Source: Paramacrobiotus metropolitanus
Lineage: Eukaryota > Tardigrada > Eutardigrada > Parachela > Macrobiotidae
Assembly (NCBI RefSeq): GCF_019649055.1
Contig: NW_026570238.1
Location: 1,364,001-1,428,000, forward strand
Length of the DNA stretch: 64,000 nt
Reading direction: 5' to 3'
The position numbers and the translations under genes are program-made. Shown piece after piece: positions 63,783 through 64,000 of the stretch; position 1 is the stretch's first letter; every line of letters starts with the position of its first letter. Below the pieces are notes generated by a model, which made no database searches, was not told the origin of the DNA, and worked only from the letters and a program-made list of their open reading frames with translations.

Positions 63783-64000
63783 GTTAGTGCGTAATGGAGG
63801 ATTAGGAAGAAAATCTAGTGCGTGCTTGACAAGGGATATATTCCATGTCAAGTACAGACTAGCTGATCGCTATGTGCTTTTAGTCATTTCCTCTGCTTAT
63901 GTCAACACTTGATAGTTGATATCGTATCAGTGTCTCACTCACTCTTATTTTTGCTATTACTAATAATATTCATCAAGCCTTTTTATGAGCTGACTTGTGA
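63783..64000 (+). other. start of an intron of the right-edge gene
   Basis: After the donor gttagt at 63783 no further exon is visible before the window ends. Confidence 0.4.

Overview
The window is eukaryotic nuclear DNA. Genes are split by many short GT-AG introns, mostly 50-500 bp, and are packed a few hundred bases to a few kb apart in AT-rich DNA. The protein set is metazoan: an aristaless-type homeobox gene, an astacin, a KIAA0930 homologue, Nup54, a CID/RRM protein, USP9X/faf, a syntaxin-6-like protein and Rab11. A clip-domain serine protease homologue points to a panarthropod or another small ecdysozoan. I cannot place the species from sequence alone.

Layout. Positions 1-7089 hold no convincing gene. 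A two-exon aristaless-related homeobox gene lies at 7090-8800 (+). Positions 8.8-20 kb are a repeat-rich accessory block: a 183-bp tandem duplication, a pair of roughly 200-250 bp inverted repeats both flanked by TTAA (11.67 and 18.57 kb), a 433-bp fold-back palindrome, a dead R2/NeSL-like LINE on the minus strand (14.0-18.1 kb), a 1162-bp hAT-type non-autonomous element inserted in that LINE with a perfect 8-bp target duplication, and a further TIR element at 18.6-19.7 kb. An astacin fused to a hemopexin-like propeller follows at 21.3-24.8 kb (-).

From 27.3 kb the window is gene-dense. In order it holds a KIAA0930 homologue (+), Nup54 (-), a CID+RRM SCAF-like protein (+), a complete 23-exon USP9X/faf deubiquitinase (+, 38.6-50.5 kb), a single-exon syntaxin-6-like protein without a visible SNARE motif (-), Rab11 (-), and a clip-domain serine protease homologue with two of three catalytic residues replaced (+). 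The 5' part of an unrecognised gene (+) runs off the right edge.

The genes form no operon or obvious pathway. Several belong to basic cell biology: nuclear pore, transcript 3'-end processing, deubiquitination and recycling-endosome/TGN traffic. The astacin-hemopexin protein and the clip protein are secreted and would act outside the cell. The most unusual items are the astacin-hemopexin fusion, the SNARE-less syntaxin-like gene, the nested transposon stack, the GC-AG intron and possible intronised exon segment in USP9X, and the pseudo-protease.
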